From Thalassospira lucentensis (GTDB taxonomy: Bacteria; Pseudomonadota; Alphaproteobacteria; Rhodospirillales; Thalassospiraceae): DNA of 64,000 bases. The stretch is from contig NZ_CP136684.1 of NCBI RefSeq assembly GCF_032921865.1, positions 2,887,001 to 2,951,000 on the forward strand. Reading direction: 5' to 3'. Below are positions 8,389-19,006 of this stretch, one piece after another. The notes beneath the pieces were generated by a model, which searched no databases, was not told the origin of the DNA, and saw only the letters and a list, made by a program, of their open reading frames with translations. Positions within the stretch are counted from its first letter, which is position 1. Every line of letters starts with the position of its first letter. A program made the position numbers and the translations under genes.

Positions 8389-9132
8389 GTGAAGCCAGTG
8401 CAACTTGTTTATCACCGTGGTGACAGTCTCAACGCGCCCGAAAATACCTTTGCCAGCGCCGAAAGCGCGATTATTGCCGGGGCGGATTATATCGAGTTCG
8501 ATGTGCATCAGTCCGCGGATAATGTTCTTTATGTCATGCATGACGAAACTGTGGACCGAACAACTGACGGTACCGGTGTGATCGCAGAAATGACAAGTGC
8601 GGAAATTGACCGTCTGGATGCCGGTTCGTGGTTCAGTCCGGCTTTCGCCGGTGAACCGGTTCCACGACTGGACGACTTTCTGCGTCGCCTGAAGGGGCGT
8701 GTTAAAATCTATTGCGAGATCAAGCAGGCGGATGCGGGCCGGGTTGTGGATATGCTGGATGATTTTGCGTTCGGCAATGACGTTTTTGTCAGTTCCTTTT
8801 CTGCCGACATCCGCACCGACTTGCGTCGGATTGCCCCGGATTTGAAACGCAATGTCCAGCTTCATGTGGCCGGATCGCTGGAGCACGCCATCCACCATGA
8901 ACAGGCGCATATCTTCGAGTTTCTGGAAGAAAATGTAACCCGGGAAGCGATCGAGGAGGCCAAGCGGCGCGGTCTTGAGACCATGATCTTCATCGATACG
9001 CCGAATGCCGAACTTTTTGCCAATCTTGTTGAATGGCAGATCGACTATGTCAATCTTGACTATGCCGCACTTTTCCGGGCGGTTCAGCAGGAAGTCCTGT
9101 TGCGTTTTGATGGGGCGGGGCTGGCATCCTGA
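8389..9132 (+). CDS. Glycerophosphodiester phosphodiesterase (GDPD family)
   Basis: TIM-barrel phosphodiesterase of about 247 residues that hydrolyses glycerophosphodiesters to sn-glycerol 3-phosphate and an alcohol. The family hallmarks are present in order: YHRGDSLNAPENT (catalytic His and the PENT loop), YIEFDVHQSADN (metal-binding E-x-D), VMHDETVDRTTDGTG (second catalytic His), and CEIKQAD. No signal peptide is seen, so it is probably cytoplasmic, as in UgpQ. Start: a GTG at 8389 has GGAGG five bases upstream; an in-frame ATG at 8377 overlaps that ribosome-binding site and is less likely. No ugp transporter genes are adjacent. Confidence 0.85.
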   Translation: MKPVQLVYHRGDSLNAPENTFASAESAIIAGADYIEFDVHQSADNVLYVMHDETVDRTTDGTGVIAEMTSAEIDRLDAGSWFSPAFAGEPVPRLDDFLRRLKGRVKIYCEIKQADAGRVVDMLDDFAFGNDVFVSSFSADIRTDLRRIAPDLKRNVQLHVAGSLEHAIHHEQAHIFEFLEENVTREAIEEAKRRGLETMIFIDTPNAELFANLVEWQIDYVNLDYAALFRAVQQEVLLRFDGAGLAS

Positions 9133-9264
9133 TCCTTACGTATGGGCTTAGTTGATTTGACCTTGTCGGCAATATTGGTTATTGCGGCGGCACTGAATAT
9201 AAACGGGCGATCGTCGTGCTAACACGGCGCCAAAGTCCTGTGACCGGTGTCGGGGGAATGATCT

Positions 9265-10392
9265 TTGAAGCTTGGATGTTGGCTCGCCGTATTGTGCCTG
9301 CTTTTTGTTGCTGCGCGCACCGAGGCAAGCGGGGCAAACGATATGGCCGAGCCGCATGTTGCCTTTATCAATCCCGGCTATGGGGATCGCGGTTTCTGGA
9401 AAGATGTCCGCGATACCATGCAGGCGGCAGCCGACCAGTTCGGCTTTCAACTGACCGTTTTCGATAGCGACCGTGACTGGGCGATGATGGCCGAAAGTGC
9501 CAATCGTGTTTTTGCGATGAATCCGCCCCCCGACTATATTATCGCGGTCAACGAACATCAGCAGGGGACGCGTATCGTGCTTGAGGCGCAGGAACGCGGT
9601 ATACCGGTTCTGATGTTGCTGAACGACCTGACAAAAGAGCAGAAGCAGCGATATGGTCGGCCAGGGGCGGAATTGACGACATGGATCGCCACACTTGTCC
9701 CCGATAACGAACGCGCCGGATTTGAAATTGCCCAATCGTTGATTACGGCGGCACGCGATGCCAATAGGGGCCGGATGCCTGAAAATATCTGTCTGCTGTC
9801 ACTGACCGGTGACAGCGTTACACCGGCTTCCCTGCTGCGCATTGACGGGCTTGATACCGCACTTGAACGATATCCGGTTTTGCGAGAACAGCGTCGTCTT
9901 GTCGCCAACTGGTCTTTCGAGGAAGCTTATCGTCGCACGGCCGACTGGCTTGAGACCGATGGTTGTCTTGACGCGGTTTGGGCGGCAAACGATAACATTG
10001 CCCTTGGTGCGATCAAGGCGATAGAAGCAGCTGGAAAAATCCCCGGGCAGGATGTTTTCGTTGGTGGTTTGAACTGGTCGGCCGAAGGGCTTGAGAGCGT
10101 TGCTGCGGGCAAAATGACCATGACACATGGCGGGCATTTTCTGGCCGGTGCATGGATCATGGTATTGCTAAAAGACTATCTCGAAGGTGTTGAAAGATTA
10201 AGGGACAACCCCGAAGTCTTCTTCAGAATGCAGGCCGTAACGCCAGAAAACCTGCAAGTCTACCAACGTGTACTTGGGGAACGCGACTGGGACAAAATTG
10301 ATTTTTCCCAGTTCAGTCTTGTCAACAACCCGGAACAAAGAGACTATCAGTTCGGGATCAAGGGGCTAAGCCCGGTAGCGAAACGGGATTGA
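9265..10392 (+). CDS. Periplasmic sugar-binding-like protein paired with a diguanylate cyclase
   Basis: 375 residues with a cleavable signal peptide (MKLGCWLAVLCLLFVAARTEASG). The mature part is a type 1 periplasmic binding protein (RbsB/LuxP/peripla_BP_4): AFINPGYGDRGFWKDV, DYIIAVNEHQ, and CLDAVWAANDNIALGAIKA. The TTG start at 9265 follows a GGGGGAA site. There is no ABC permease or ATPase nearby; instead the stop overlaps the start of a membrane GGDEF protein by four bases. The likely role is therefore ligand sensing that is passed to the cyclase's periplasmic domain, comparable to LuxP-LuxQ or NspS-MbaA, rather than transport. The ligand is unknown. Confidence 0.8.
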   Translation: MKLGCWLAVLCLLFVAARTEASGANDMAEPHVAFINPGYGDRGFWKDVRDTMQAAADQFGFQLTVFDSDRDWAMMAESANRVFAMNPPPDYIIAVNEHQQGTRIVLEAQERGIPVLMLLNDLTKEQKQRYGRPGAELTTWIATLVPDNERAGFEIAQSLITAARDANRGRMPENICLLSLTGDSVTPASLLRIDGLDTALERYPVLREQRRLVANWSFEEAYRRTADWLETDGCLDAVWAANDNIALGAIKAIEAAGKIPGQDVFVGGLNWSAEGLESVAAGKMTMTHGGHFLAGAWIMVLLKDYLEGVERLRDNPEVFFRMQAVTPENLQVYQRVLGERDWDKIDFSQFSLVNNPEQRDYQFGIKGLSPVAKRD

Positions 10393-11891
10393 AACCAGTG
10401 GCCTTGCACTGGATAAAATGGCTGGAACAGAAAGGCTCAGGCGTGTCCAAGACAGGAAATGAGAAAGCGCAGGACCTGTCTGCACTGAAGCTTGGCAGTT
10501 CGGTGGCTGCAAGGCAGCTTAAATATTCCCTGTTTGCCGCGATATTGCTCGGCCTTATCATTACCGCCTTCCAGATTGTCAGCGATTATCGCTGGATTGG
10601 CGATGTTTATCGACAGGCCAATGAACGTGTTCTTGAAAGCAGTGTACCCGTTGCTAACGAGGCGGTGACAAAGAGGGACACCGATCTTGCCGAGGCAATC
10701 GTGCGCGGCATGATGGTCCAGCGTTCCGTTTCAAAAGTCACAATCACAAATGAGGACGGTTCGGTTCTGTATCAGCGCAAACGGGCAACGGGGGAAATTC
10801 CGGTTTCGAGGTGGGCCGAACAGTTGTTTGGCGGTTTGCAGACACGTGAAATCCTGTTGCCGGGGGATACGGGACCATCCTCCGGCTCGGTCGCGATGAT
10901 GGTCGTAGAACTTAATCCGCAGGTTTTTGTGACTGTATTCATGTCCCGTTCTGCGTGGTCATTTCTGGCGAACATGGTGTTCGCCGTAGCCATGGCTGTG
11001 GTGTTTGCCGCACTCAGTTACTTTGTTTTTTCCCGGCCGTTGATAAAGCTCGCGCATTACATCGTCAAATCGGACCCGACGGATGTTAAGCACCCGTTTG
11101 AAATGCCCCCCATGCACCGGCATGACGATGAAGTGCAGTTGCTGGGATCGGTTACGGTTGGTCTTTTTGGTATGATCCGTGGCCAAATCGGCCAATTGCA
11201 ACGTGCGCGTGACGATTTGCTTGATGCGAATGTAAACCTTGAAGCACGGGTGGAAAGCCGGACGCGTGAACTTAATGATGCTATGGGCAAACTTGAAGTA
11301 TTGGCCTCGACGGACCCGCTGACAGGTCTTGCCAACCGGCGTGTTTTCATGACGCGCCTGGAAGAAAACCTGTCGATCTGGAAACGTCGCGACACGCCGA
11401 TGAGCATCCTTTTGCTGGATATCGACAAGTTCAAACTTTTGAACGACACATACGGGCATCAGGCAGGCGACGCGGTTCTGGCATCCCTGTCGAAACTTTT
11501 GCAACGCAGCCTGCGCGATATTGACCTTCCCGCCCGCCTGGGTGGCGAAGAGTTTGCTGTTCTGCTTCCGGGGGAAGAGAAGGAAGGGGCTATGATCCTT
11601 GCCGAACGCCTTCGTGCTTCACTTGAGCAGGACGCGGTTGCCTTTGGTGGCAAGCATTTGAATTATACGTCAAGTTTCGGGGTGATATCATTGCCGACAC
11701 AGGCAGCGATTGCAAAGATGGATGTCGAGATTGCCCGCGATGTGGCATTGCTGAAGTCACGCGAAAACTCGGATTTGGCAGATATTCTCTATTCGCTGGC
11801 CGATGAGGCACTTTATCGTGCCAAGGAAACCGGACGGAACCGGTGTACGTTTGCCGATTTGTCCCATTTATCAGTGCAGGTAAAAAGCTGA
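10389..11891 (+). CDS. Membrane diguanylate cyclase (GGDEF) with periplasmic sensor domain
   Basis: 500 residues from the TTG overlapping the binding-protein stop; a GTG at 10443 with AAAGG upstream is an alternative start. One transmembrane helix lies near residues 40-62, then a periplasmic region (to about 190), a second helix (about 193-217), a HAMP-like linker and coiled coil (QLQRARDDLLDANVNLEARV), then the GGDEF domain (DPLTGLANRR; LLDIDKFKLLNDTYGHQAGD; active site RLGGEEF). The product-inhibition I-site RxxD is intact as RDID, five residues before GGEEF. It should make c-di-GMP from two GTP and be feedback-inhibited. Translational overlap with the upstream binding protein suggests a ligand-gated cyclase complex. 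Confidence 0.85.
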   Translation: MKPVALHWIKWLEQKGSGVSKTGNEKAQDLSALKLGSSVAARQLKYSLFAAILLGLIITAFQIVSDYRWIGDVYRQANERVLESSVPVANEAVTKRDTDLAEAIVRGMMVQRSVSKVTITNEDGSVLYQRKRATGEIPVSRWAEQLFGGLQTREILLPGDTGPSSGSVAMMVVELNPQVFVTVFMSRSAWSFLANMVFAVAMAVVFAALSYFVFSRPLIKLAHYIVKSDPTDVKHPFEMPPMHRHDDEVQLLGSVTVGLFGMIRGQIGQLQRARDDLLDANVNLEARVESRTRELNDAMGKLEVLASTDPLTGLANRRVFMTRLEENLSIWKRRDTPMSILLLDIDKFKLLNDTYGHQAGDAVLASLSKLLQRSLRDIDLPARLGGEEFAVLLPGEEKEGAMILAERLRASLEQDAVAFGGKHLNYTSSFGVISLPTQAAIAKMDVEIARDVALLKSRENSDLADILYSLADEALYRAKETGRNRCTFADLSHLSVQVKS

Positions 11892-11904
11892 GGACAGACT
11901 GGCG

Positions 11905-13068
11905 TTACTGCCGACCGTCGTCATTACCCTGTCTGGAAATGCGTATATCGCGATGAATTGAAACGCTCATCAGCAAGCCAAAGCTGACGAGAATGGTCAT
12001 CATCACCGTGCCACCATATGACACGAGCGGCAGCGGCACACCCACCACCGGGATAAGACCCATTACCATCGCGATATTGATGAAGACATACAGGAAGAAT
12101 GTCGATGTAATCCCGATGGCAACCAGACGACCGAACTGGTTGCGACAACGCAGGGCGATCACATAGCCATACATGATCACCATGGTGTAAAGCAGCAACA
12201 ATGCCAGCCCGCCAACCAGACCGAATTCTTCACCCAGCATGGTAAAGATAAAGTCCGTCTGTTTTTCGGGAAGAAAGTTCAGGTGGCTTTGCGAACCAAG
12301 CATGTATCCCTTGCCAAACAAGCCACCAGACCCCAGAGCGATTTTTGACTGGGTGATGTGATAGCCAGCACCAAGCGGATCATTTTCGGGATTAAGGAAA
12401 GTCAGAACACGGTTTTTTTGATAGTCGCGTAAAAACTGCCAGCCAATGGGAATGATCGCCAGAGCCGCACCAAGGATCAGGGCGAATTTCCAGACCCTTA
12501 CACCGGCCAGCCAGAAGATCACACCACCGCCCGCCATCAGCAAAAGAGCCGTGCCCAGATCAGGTTGGCGTAACACCAGTGCTGCAGGAGCCAGAACCAT
12601 CAACAAAGGCGGAACCAGAAGCGGGATGCGCCCGGTTTCCTCGACGGTCAGACCATGGAAATAGCGCGCAAGGGCTAGCACCAGAGAGATTTTCATCAGT
12701 TCGGAAGGCTGCAACTGGAAGAAGCCAAGATTGATCCAGCGTTGCGCCCCCATGCCGATATCGCCCTTGATTTCGACACCGATCAGCAGGATCAGCGCAA
12801 CGAAATAGGAGAAATAGGCGAGTTTTAGCCAGACACGAATATCTGTAACCGCAATGACGATCATCAAGGCTGCACCAACGGCAAATCGCATCATCTGGCG
12901 TTCTGCCCATGGCTCGAACGATCCGTTGGCGGCAGAATACAACATGGCAAATCCGATCCCGGCAAGGGCCGCGATCAGCATCACCAGCGTCCAGTTCAGC
13001 ATCAGAAGGCGACGGCCAATTGGCACGTAATCCGGATCTTCGCCGATACGGTATCTGCGCGATGCCAT
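11905..13068 (-). CDS. rodA: Peptidoglycan glycosyltransferase RodA (SEDS family)
   Basis: 387 residues, a polytopic SEDS-family glycosyltransferase that polymerises lipid II during lateral wall growth with PBP2. About ten membrane helices and typical SEDS blocks are visible: QMMRFAVGA, INLGFFQLQPSELMKI (the conserved Q-PSE-K motif), RQPDLGTALL, GYHITQSKIALGSGGLFGKG, and ending PVVGVPLPLVSYGG. The ATG at 13068 gives the conserved N-terminus and lies four bases after the mrdA stop, so the two are cotranscribed. It converges on the diguanylate cyclase with a 13-base gap. Confidence 0.93.
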   Translation of the reverse strand: MASRRYRIGEDPDYVPIGRRLLMLNWTLVMLIAALAGIGFAMLYSAANGSFEPWAERQMMRFAVGAALMIVIAVTDIRVWLKLAYFSYFVALILLIGVEIKGDIGMGAQRWINLGFFQLQPSELMKISLVLALARYFHGLTVEETGRIPLLVPPLLMVLAPAALVLRQPDLGTALLLMAGGGVIFWLAGVRVWKFALILGAALAIIPIGWQFLRDYQKNRVLTFLNPENDPLGAGYHITQSKIALGSGGLFGKGYMLGSQSHLNFLPEKQTDFIFTMLGEEFGLVGGLALLLLYTMVIMYGYVIALRCRNQFGRLVAIGITSTFFLYVFINIAMVMGLIPVVGVPLPLVSYGGTVMMTILVSFGLLMSVSIHRDIRISRQGNDDGRQ

Positions 13069-13072
13069 GTTT

Positions 13073-15004
13073 CTAGCCTTCTTCTTCGTCGCGGTCGCGC
13101 AGTGCCGGATGCAGCAATTCTGCGGTCGATGCAATATTGGCCGCCGAAATACCGGGGCGGGCGGATTTCAGTTCCTGCGCCTTGAGCAGGATGTCACGTG
13201 CAATCGGGGCGGCAATGCCGGAACCCGATCCGCCGTGATCGACGACAACCGCGCAGGCATAGCGAGGATTATCCACCGGTGCGAAGGCGACAAACAGGGC
13301 ATGGTCGCGGTATTTCCACGGCAGTTCATCGTTATCAAGAACCCCGGTCGTCTGTCGTTCGCGCATTGTAATGCGGCGCACCTGACTGGTACCGGTTTTA
13401 CCGGCCATTTCCATGCCCTTGATGTCGATGCGTGACCGATGCGCGGTTCCGCGCAATTCATTGGTTACACCATTCATGCCGTCACGGATGCGCGCCAGAT
13501 TGGCGCGGTTGACCTGCAGTTCCGGGAATTCTTCATTCTGGCGGCTGGTGATGCCTTCCGGCGTGACATGGTCGCGGGTCAGATGCGGTTTCACGGCCTT
13601 CCCGGATGCAATGCGCGCAACCATGGTCGCCAGTTGCAGTGGCGTTGCCAGAACATATCCCTGGCCGATTGATGAAATCAGTGTTTCCCCGCCCTGCCAG
13701 CGTTTGCCAAGCTGGATTTCCTTCCAGTCCTTCGTCGGGATCAGGCCGGAACGTTCGTTGGGAAGGTCAATGCCGGTCAATTCGCCAAGACCAAGCTTGT
13801 TGGCCATGGCAGCAATGCGGTCGATCCCGATTTTTTGCGAAATTTCGTAATAATAAACGTCGCAGGAATGCTTCATCGAGTCATGCATGTCGACCCAGCC
13901 ATGCCCGCCACGTTTCCAGCAATGGAACCGCGCATTGCCAAGATCAAGATGACCGGGGCAGAAGAAACGCTGATTGGCGGTAACGACACCTGCTTCAAGT
14001 CCGGCAAGGGCAACGCACATCTTGAATGTCGAGCCCGGCGCATAGGTGCCGGTGATTGCCTTGTTGGACAGCGGTGAATATTCGTTATTGACCAGACTGT
14101 TCCAAAGCTTGTGCGAGATGCCATTGGTAAAGGCATTCGGGTCGTATGTCGGGTGCGATGCCATTGCGAGCACTTCGCCATTGTGGATGTCCATCACAAC
14201 TGCGGATGCACTTTCCTTGCGCGACAGGCGCTGATTGGCATAACGCTGCAATTCAAGGTCAAGGGTCATGACAACGGTGCTGCCGCTGTCGCCTTCCTCT
14301 CGGTCAAGTTCGCGGATCACACGTCCCAATGCGTTGACTTCTACCTGGCTGGTGCCGGCACTGCCGCGAAGGGCTAGATCATAAATCTTTTCGATACCGT
14401 TTTTACCGATCCGGAAACCCGGTAGTTCAAGCAATGGATCACCGGTCAGTTCTTTTTCTGAAACGGCGGCAACATAGCCCAGTGTATGGGCCAGATGTGG
14501 TCCTTCGGGGTAATCGCGGGAACGACCGGCGTCGATGATGAGACCGGGCAGGTCCGGGGCATTGACCCCAACGCGGGCGACTTCTTCCCATGTCAGATTG
14601 TCGCGGACCGTTACCGGGACAAAAGATCGCCTGCGGGCAACATCGCGTTCAACACGTTCAATCGTATCGGGCCCCAGTTCAATGATTTGGTCAAGGATTT
14701 CCAAGGTCCGGCGCACATCCTGCGCCTGTTCGCGAACGATCATGATGTGATAGTTCTGCCGGTTGACGGCGACAGGCGCGCCAAACCGGTCGGTAATCAA
14801 ACCACGCGGTGGCGGCAGCAGGCGGTGCGATATCCGGTTTTCGTCGGCAAGCACCCTGTAGCGGTCGCTTTCCATCACCTGCAGATAATACATGCGTGCA
14901 GCAAGACCGGTCAGCAATACACCCTGTCCCGCGCCGAGCATAAGGGCACGGCGGGTAAACATGCGAAATCTGTCTGAGTCACGGTGCCACATAGGCGTCG
15001 TCAA
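13073..15004 (-). CDS. mrdA: Penicillin-binding protein 2 (elongasome transpeptidase)
   Basis: 643-residue class B PBP that crosslinks peptidoglycan for cell elongation. One N-terminal membrane anchor (about residues 20-40) is followed by the dimerisation domain (PPPRGLITDRFGAPVAVN) and the transpeptidase domain with all three active-site motifs: GSTFK (catalytic Ser), SCD in the SxN position, and KTGTSQ. The C-terminal text DHALFVAFAPVDNPRYA is typical. It sits between mreD (140 bases upstream) and rodA (four bases downstream). The gap from mreD may hold a second promoter. Confidence 0.93.
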   Translation of the reverse strand: MTTPMWHRDSDRFRMFTRRALMLGAGQGVLLTGLAARMYYLQVMESDRYRVLADENRISHRLLPPPRGLITDRFGAPVAVNRQNYHIMIVREQAQDVRRTLEILDQIIELGPDTIERVERDVARRRSFVPVTVRDNLTWEEVARVGVNAPDLPGLIIDAGRSRDYPEGPHLAHTLGYVAAVSEKELTGDPLLELPGFRIGKNGIEKIYDLALRGSAGTSQVEVNALGRVIRELDREEGDSGSTVVMTLDLELQRYANQRLSRKESASAVVMDIHNGEVLAMASHPTYDPNAFTNGISHKLWNSLVNNEYSPLSNKAITGTYAPGSTFKMCVALAGLEAGVVTANQRFFCPGHLDLGNARFHCWKRGGHGWVDMHDSMKHSCDVYYYEISQKIGIDRIAAMANKLGLGELTGIDLPNERSGLIPTKDWKEIQLGKRWQGGETLISSIGQGYVLATPLQLATMVARIASGKAVKPHLTRDHVTPEGITSRQNEEFPELQVNRANLARIRDGMNGVTNELRGTAHRSRIDIKGMEMAGKTGTSQVRRITMRERQTTGVLDNDELPWKYRDHALFVAFAPVDNPRYACAVVVDHGGSGSGIAAPIARDILLKAQELKSARPGISAANIASTAELLHPALRDRDEEEG

Positions 15005-15144
15005 ACCTGTTGGTCGGATTGCTCCGCCGGAATTCGGGAAGCTTGTATGCCCGTTTTATCCTGTGCGGTGCTTGTTGAAAACTGTCTTTCCAGCATAGCC
15101 GCCAGCTATTGCCAAATTATCAATATTGACCGGCTCGCGCAGTT

Positions 15145-15660
15145 CTAAATATGGCGCAGGAGCGTATTTTGCGCACGCGCCAAAACCCACGCAACCAGCG
15201 GGAAAAGTGCCGCCGTCAATACATAGCTAATCAATGTTGCCTTGATCGGCAACAACGCCCCGATCAGAGCAGAACTCAAAAGCCATTGCACGAGTAGTGC
15301 CGGGATCGCCACCAATGCAAAGCCCCACCACATCACGCTGAATGGCTTGTTATGGAAAAAGCGTCCCTGACTGGCAGATCCTGTCTGTACCAGTAACAGG
15401 ACCAGCGAACTGACACCAAGCGGCAGCCCCGTCAGCAAATCCTGCAAAAGCCCCAGAAAGAATGCCGTTAATGCCGTCAGCAGATCCGGTCGGTTTACTG
15501 ACCAGTAAAAGACCGCCATTAATGGCAGGGCAGGTGACGCGGTGCTCAGCAATGGTACGCTTACCGGCAATAAATTGAGCAGCAGCAGAATGAAAACGCT
15601 GAATGCCGGAAACAAGCCTCGCGCAATGATATCCAGCCTGTGCCAGACACCGGGCTTCAC
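15145..15660 (-). CDS. mreD: Rod shape-determining membrane protein MreD
   Basis: 171 residues, five to six hydrophobic helices and few motifs, typical of MreD; the segment DLLTGLPLGVSSL matches the conserved 'D...G...G...' part. It overlaps the mreC stop by four bases and is assigned largely from context. It belongs to the membrane complex linking MreB filaments to PBP2/RodA. Confidence 0.88.
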   Translation of the reverse strand: MKPGVWHRLDIIARGLFPAFSVFILLLLNLLPVSVPLLSTASPALPLMAVFYWSVNRPDLLTALTAFFLGLLQDLLTGLPLGVSSLVLLLVQTGSASQGRFFHNKPFSVMWWGFALVAIPALLVQWLLSSALIGALLPIKATLISYVLTAALFPLVAWVLARAQNTLLRHI

Positions 15661-16640
15661 GGAAGTTGGTCCGAAGGTTGTGCTGGGTTTGCCGTCGGCA
15701 TGTCTGTTGCCGTATCGTTCCCGTCATTGGGCACAATACCAACGCCGTTGGGGATAACGCCGTCACTTTGCATTTCGTTACGACGAATTGCCTGATCACT
15801 CAGGATCCCTTGCAGGCCATAGTCGGCAACACGCAGATATTCAAGTTGGTGGCGGCGGAACAATGGCGCAACACGTACGGCATTTTCCGAAACCGACGAT
15901 ACGACCCCAACCGGAATACCCGGCGGGAATGCGCCGCCATGGCCGGATGTCAGAATGCGATCCCCCGGTGCGACGGCGGCATCGGCCGTCAGGAAGGTCA
16001 GTAGCGGACGGTCTGTGTTGTCACCCGACAGGAATGCGCGGTCTCGCGAATTTTCAACAATCACCGGCACGCGCGAGTTGATGTCCGTGATCAGCAGAAC
16101 ACGCGATGCCTGATACCCGGCTTCGGCGACACGGCCGACAAGCCCCTCGTCGGACATCACAGCCTGTCCCTTGGATACGCCGTCGCGCGAACCGGCAGAT
16201 ACCATAAGGCTATGTGCATAGGCTCCGCCCATATCGGCAATCACGCGTGTGGTTACAAGGCGCAAGGGGGGCGGGCTGGTGTAGCCGGCAAGGTCGCGCA
16301 GGCGCGCATTTTCATGCGACAGATTGCGGGCAACCTGCTGCCATGCCAGCAATTCGCGATTTTCGCGACGCAGGCGTTCATTCTGTTCGTAAAGATTAAA
16401 CAGGTTAGTGGCTTGTTCGGTCAGCTCGTTGATGCTGGCTGCCGGGCGGGATACGACATTCATGATCGGCGAAACCAGGTCTGCCGAAGCAGCACGTATC
16501 CGTTCGATCAAAACCGTATCGGCCTTGCCCAGAAGCATCAGGCCGAATGCAGAAACGATCAGAAGAATGAAGGCGAAGCGGTGAAGCGCCGTACGTAACG
16601 GCGAAAAGATACGCTGCTGCGGACCGCCATGCTGAGCCAC
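15657..16640 (-). CDS. mreC: Rod shape-determining protein MreC
   Basis: 327 residues: one N-terminal membrane helix (about 22-42), a coiled coil (LTEQATNLFNLYEQNERLRRENREL) and the beta-barrel MreC core (VTTRVIADMGGAYAHSL, GSRDGVSKGQAVMSDEGLVG, SRVPVIVENSRDRAFLSG, GDRILTSGHGGAFPPGIPVG). The last 60 residues are a Pro/Asn/Thr-rich tail, which varies among alphaproteobacteria. It is translationally coupled to mreD and lies 124 bases after mreB. Confidence 0.93.
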   Translation of the reverse strand: MAQHGGPQQRIFSPLRTALHRFAFILLIVSAFGLMLLGKADTVLIERIRAASADLVSPIMNVVSRPAASINELTEQATNLFNLYEQNERLRRENRELLAWQQVARNLSHENARLRDLAGYTSPPPLRLVTTRVIADMGGAYAHSLMVSAGSRDGVSKGQAVMSDEGLVGRVAEAGYQASRVLLITDINSRVPVIVENSRDRAFLSGDNTDRPLLTFLTADAAVAPGDRILTSGHGGAFPPGIPVGVVSSVSENAVRVAPLFRRHQLEYLRVADYGLQGILSDQAIRRNEMQSDGVIPNGVGIVPNDGNDTATDMPTANPAQPSDQLP

Positions 16641-16764
16641 TATATTCCCCGCATTAGATCAGAAAGTTGTCCCGAAATCCCCGTGGGATATTCAACCTTA
16701 ACGAAATCACCGAGTCGCGTCCAGTCAGGACATGACCCGGTGAGATGTTTTTTGCCATTTCGCC

Positions 16765-17823
<1,059 letters not shown>

Positions 17824-17987
17824 TTAATAGTAAAATCTTGAATACGAATGTACCGGCTTTGATAGCGTAACGCGCCAGTCGATGCACGAATAATCTGCTC
17901 AGGGAATTGAGGAATAATTAAGACGCGTCAGAAGTCTTGAAATAAGATGCAAAAAGATGATCCGCCATATGGAGTTGGCGTTTTCAT

Positions 17988-18893
17988 TCAAGGTTTATCA
18001 CCCCTGAGAATTATTCCAGTTTTACGCAAGAAATCCAGAATCAGGGCTGTTGTGTCCTGCCCTGTTTCTACTTTCAGAAATTTGCGAGTCGCTTGTTTTT
18101 CAGGCGTTTCGTCGCTTTGAAGCATTTTAAACATTACTGGTTCGCGGTCCGGACGCAGATCGCGATCCATGCGCCATTGGCACCATGCCGGTGGATTAAG
18201 CCGATCCCCCTTCACCGTCACCAGAAGGGCCGGAACGAAATTATCCATTTCCGACATGCATTGGGCACGTAGTCCCACCATCGCAACGAACCGTTGATCA
18301 AAACGTTTGGCATGACCGTGCCGATAGATCGCAAATTGGGCGGCCGCCGCTCCATATCCATAACCGAAAATCGCAATCCGGTCCGGATCGATGCCATCTT
18401 GAGCCACCAGATAGTCAAGCGCGCTGAGCGCATCAAATGCCCAATAGGTTACGCCATGTTTCGGATTATCAAGCGTGCCTGCCGTACAATAGCTTTGTGA
18501 CGGGTGGGCCTGTCCGGGTGATATGCGAAGTACTGCAACCCCGGCATCATGCAGGATTGATATCCAGTCTTCAGGAAAGCGATCATCACAATCAGGAACG
18601 ACAATCACCGCGGCGGTTTTACCGTTTGTATCCGCAGGCGGGTAATAGAGACCCGGAATATCGAATTGCAGACTGGTATCGATCGCGGGAATGTTTTTGC
18701 CAGCATCTATCAGCCGCTGACGCAATCCGCTTCGTGGATAGGGCTGAGCCGGAATATCGACTTTCTTTGCGGTATCAATCGACGCCGCACGGGCAGGTGT
18801 CACCAGTGTCGCCAAGTTGACGGCGCAAAGGATAAACAGATACAGGGGCACATATCGGCGATGACGCGGATGAACAGGGTTTTGGGTCATCAT
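17988..18893 (-). CDS. Exported alpha/beta-hydrolase-like protein with a degenerate nucleophile elbow
   Basis: 301 residues with an N-terminal signal (hydrophobic LYLFILCAVNLATLVTPARA). The rest has a dienelactone-hydrolase style core: AAVIVVPDCDDRFPEDWISIL, then DALSALDYLVAQDGIDPDRIAIFGYGYGAAAAQFAI. The nucleophile elbow G-x-S/C-x-G reads GYGYGA, with Gly where Ser or Cys is needed, so ordinary hydrolase activity is unlikely; it may be a binding or pseudoenzyme form. Cys pairs (DCDD, QSYCTAG, AQCMSEM, AWCQW) suggest disulfides in the periplasm. The start ATG-ATG follows GAGGA. It is a single gene between mreB and leuA. Confidence 0.7.
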   Translation of the reverse strand: MMTQNPVHPRHRRYVPLYLFILCAVNLATLVTPARAASIDTAKKVDIPAQPYPRSGLRQRLIDAGKNIPAIDTSLQFDIPGLYYPPADTNGKTAAVIVVPDCDDRFPEDWISILHDAGVAVLRISPGQAHPSQSYCTAGTLDNPKHGVTYWAFDALSALDYLVAQDGIDPDRIAIFGYGYGAAAAQFAIYRHGHAKRFDQRFVAMVGLRAQCMSEMDNFVPALLVTVKGDRLNPPAWCQWRMDRDLRPDREPVMFKMLQSDETPEKQATRKFLKVETGQDTTALILDFLRKTGIILRGDKP

Positions 18894-18949
18894 CTGTCCT
18901 CTTCGGATTGACGCCGCATTATATCACGGAATGACAGTATTGGACTGTT

Positions 18950-18983
18950 CAAACAAAAAGGGGTGGCAAATTGCCACCCCTTG
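18950..18983 (-). terminator. leuA terminator
   Basis: AAGGGGTGGCAA (18959-18970) and TTGCCACCCCTT (18972-18983) form a perfect 12-bp stem. On the minus strand it is followed by TTTTTGTTT, a standard intrinsic terminator 24 bases after leuA. Confidence 0.85.
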
Positions 18984-19006
18984 ATCTTAAGGCCGGATTA
19001 CAGCAA

